Of a DNA stretch of 64,000 bases, positions 62,452 to 64,000 are shown one piece after another; positions within the stretch are counted from its first letter, which is position 1, and each line of letters opens with the position of its first letter. The stretch covers positions 1,869,407 through 1,933,406 of the forward strand of contig NZ_JBEVVA010000003.1 in the NCBI RefSeq assembly GCF_049639735.1. The letters are read 5' to 3'. The DNA is from Elusimicrobium simillimum (GTDB taxonomy: Bacteria; Elusimicrobiota; Elusimicrobia; Elusimicrobiales; Elusimicrobiaceae). The notes under the pieces were generated by a model that worked only from the letters and a program-made list of their open reading frames with translations, ran no database searches and was not told where the DNA came from. A program made the position numbers and the translations under genes.

Positions 62452-63196
62452 CTAGTCTGCCGGCTGAAATACCCATTCAGGGTTACTATGTTTTACCATT
62501 AAGATCGTACCACGGGCTTAGTTTTACGTTCATGGGTTAAAAAGAACCTGCGTTTCCTGCCGGGCATGTAGCTTTGCGCAAGCATGTAAACTTTTTTGCC
62601 TTCTTTATTTTGCGCCATATCCACAATATTACCGCGTGGCCGAACGGGCGCCCTTTTGTATAAAAACGTCGCCTATCTTCATATCGTTAATATCTTTTAC
62701 CGGGCGCAGCTGGTTAAGCAATGACGCCGTGTTGCGTACGCAAAAACATAGTCCATATATTTACGAAAGTTTTTGTAAGACGTGTCGCCTTTGGCGTAAT
62801 CTTTAAAATATCTTGGTTTGCCGTCTGATACAAAGTTAAACTTAATATCGTTTATTTTATTCTCTGCAACTGGTATTCACCGTACAGGCGCATAACAGCT
62901 CGGCGCATTGCTGCAGGTCTTTGGGGAAATTTCCATATCTACTACGGCGACGTAGGTGCTGAGGTTGGGTTTTGTTTTACCGTTAAATATTTTACAAGCG
63001 CACCGTCTTTCTTTAGCGGTAAGTTACGCAGATACGCGCAAAGCTGTTTTGCGATTCGCCGTGCGCGTGAAGCCGCGGGCGGGGCGAAGCGTGTTGCTAT
63101 TGTATTGCCTTGTGTCCGTAAGGCCGCTGCCGTTTTCGGCGTTGCAGGCGAAGCAGATAAATACGCAAAATATAATTGATAATAGTTTCTTCTTAT
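62452..63196 (-). CDS. DUF4846 protein, many frameshifts
   Basis: Joined across frames the product reads as a secreted or lipidated DUF4846 protein: a signal LLSIIFCVFICFAC, AYLRNLPLKKDGALVK, TYVAVVDMEIS, KDLQQCA, VMRLYGEYQ, NDIKFNFVSDGKPRYFKDYA, NFRKYMDYVFAYA, MKIGDVFIQKG, GHAVI, VDMAQNKEGKKVYMLAQSYM and the ending NPEWVFQ. At least eight single-base losses break it. The start ATG itself lacks its G: adding one base at about 63195 gives ATGA, coupling it to the DUF4269 stop. Function unknown. Confidence 0.7.
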
Positions 63197-63729
63197 AACT
63201 CCAAAAATTTTTTAAGTTCGGCGTCTGTCATTTTTTGCAGCTCAAGTAAATCTGTATATGGGTTCACTAAATTTAAAAGCTTGCCAAAGCGGGTTTGTTT
63301 TAATGCCGTTATTTTTAATTTTATTATTTCTTTTTTAAATCTTGGCCTTTTAAATTTAAAATTCTGCCCTCAATAAGCATGTGCAGTAGCGTTTTGTTTT
63401 GCGGGGGAATATTTTGAGCGTAAATTTCAAATATAAAATTTTCAAATTCAAAACCACATACGTAATGGTTTTCAAAAATATTTTCTTTAAATTTTTTCTT
63501 GCCGCCGTAAAGCTTATTTATTAATTTAGAAAATTTCGCGTAGTCAGCCGCGCGGCAAATAATATCAATGTCGCTGCCCGGGATATTAATATCTATTGGT
63601 ATTGTGCCCGCAACCAGCGGCTCGTGCACCGCTAAATCTTGCAAAATGCCAAGGCTAACTATCGCGGCATGCGCCCTTGTTGTACCGGGTACCGTCAGCT
63701 AAATATTTAATATCTGAGAATACTGTCAT
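63193..63729 (-). CDS. DUF4269 nucleotidyltransferase-like protein, frameshifted
   Basis: About 180 residues when joined: MTVFSDIKYLADGT, QQRAHAAIVSLGIL, then DLAVHEPLVAGTIPIDINIP and GSDIDIICRA (the G-S-D-x-D motif of nucleotidyltransferase folds), and a C-terminal GKLLNLVNPYTDLLELQKM. Two missing bases near 63690-63700 and one near 63340 explain the breaks. DUF4269 proteins are uncharacterised. Its restored TGA stop overlaps the DUF4846 start. Confidence 0.72.
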
Positions 63730-63762
63730 GCTACACCTATTATACTTTTATATAATTATTAA

Positions 63763-64000
63763 ATGAAAAAGTTTTTATCATTACTGCTTGCGTCCATGCT
63801 ATCGTTTAACGGCTGCGCCACAATATTCCACGGCACCAAAGAACATTTGACCTTAAACTCAGAAGAACGTGAAACACGTTTATTTGAACAATAAAGAAAT
63901 AGGCAAAGACAGCATTGCCTTCCGCATACCCAAACGCAAACTGCGTAAAGCCGTGCTTACCGCCAAGAAAACCGGCTGCGGCGACGCTAATATGGCTATA
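63763..64000 (+). CDS. Small lipoprotein, partial, one frameshift
   Basis: Begins MKKFLSLLLASMLSFNGCAT, a lipoprotein signal with lipobox F-N-G-C (Cys18), then IFHGTKEHLTLNSEE. After a net +1 shift near 63875 it continues VYLNNKEIGKDSIAFRIPKR and runs off the window. The C-A-T-I-F-H-G-T start and V-Y-x-N-x-K-E-I-G segment are typical of small PEGA-like lipoproteins. Divergent from DUF4269. Confidence 0.65.

Overview
The window comes from a Gram-negative-type bacterium of about 40 percent G+C. It most resembles Elusimicrobium-like members of the Elusimicrobiota. That is inferred from remembered features: several stand-alone type IV pilin genes with an almost invariant N-terminus, a butyrate kinase/phosphotransbutyrylase pair, lipoproteins with Asp after the lipobox Cys, and a variant EF-Tu. 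It is not proven by a marker-gene search. The segment is chromosomal and mostly housekeeping. No CRISPR array, tRNA, rRNA, transposase or phage gene was seen.

Layout. 0-12 kb: purA-purB (AMP synthesis), a tandem pair of transferrin-binding-protein-like surface lipoproteins, a VanY-type carboxypeptidase convergent with radC, then lpdA-trmJ-buk-ptb, an M23 peptidase, a P-loop NTPase and a frame-interrupted SEC-C protein. 12-14.3 kb: an accessory stretch with two very long imperfect hairpins, a HEAT-repeat secreted protein with a 38-residue membrane peptide behind it, and a free-standing 51-residue protein with a complete promoter and terminator. 14.3-27 kb: a cell-wall and shape cluster read leftwards (mreC, mreD, PBP2, rodA, a DUF2344 protein, rng, amidase). 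It is separated from mreB by msrAB, an AlkZ-like protein and two pilin genes.

27-61 kb is the rpo-str-S10-spc-alpha ribosomal supercluster, all read leftwards: rplJ, rplL, rpoB, rpoC, rpsL, rpsG, fusA, tuf, then rpsJ through rplQ. It is split between tuf and rpsJ by 3.9 kb holding a large lipoprotein, two more pilins and a cupin. rpmD is missing between rpsE and rplO, and a DUF3592-like membrane protein sits between adk and map. 61.6-64 kb: an EFR1-type flavodoxin/ferredoxin, DUF4846, DUF4269 and a partial lipoprotein. From about 59.3 kb to the end almost every gene carries single-base deletions in short homopolymers, including the essential rpoB and rplJ. This looks like uncorrected sequencing error near a contig end, not gene decay.

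The most interesting signals are: (1) two copies of a hairpin-palindrome-hairpin element, upstream of rpsG and of rpoB, whose stems differ by fully compensated changes; (2) two adjacent pilin genes that are codon-divergent over codons 1-20 and nearly base-identical over codons 21-39; (3) two 40-46 bp hairpins with unrelated arms but related GC-rich loops; (4) an EF-Tu whose switch I region lacks the usual R-G-I-T-I motif; (5) pilin genes placed inside two otherwise conserved operon junctions.
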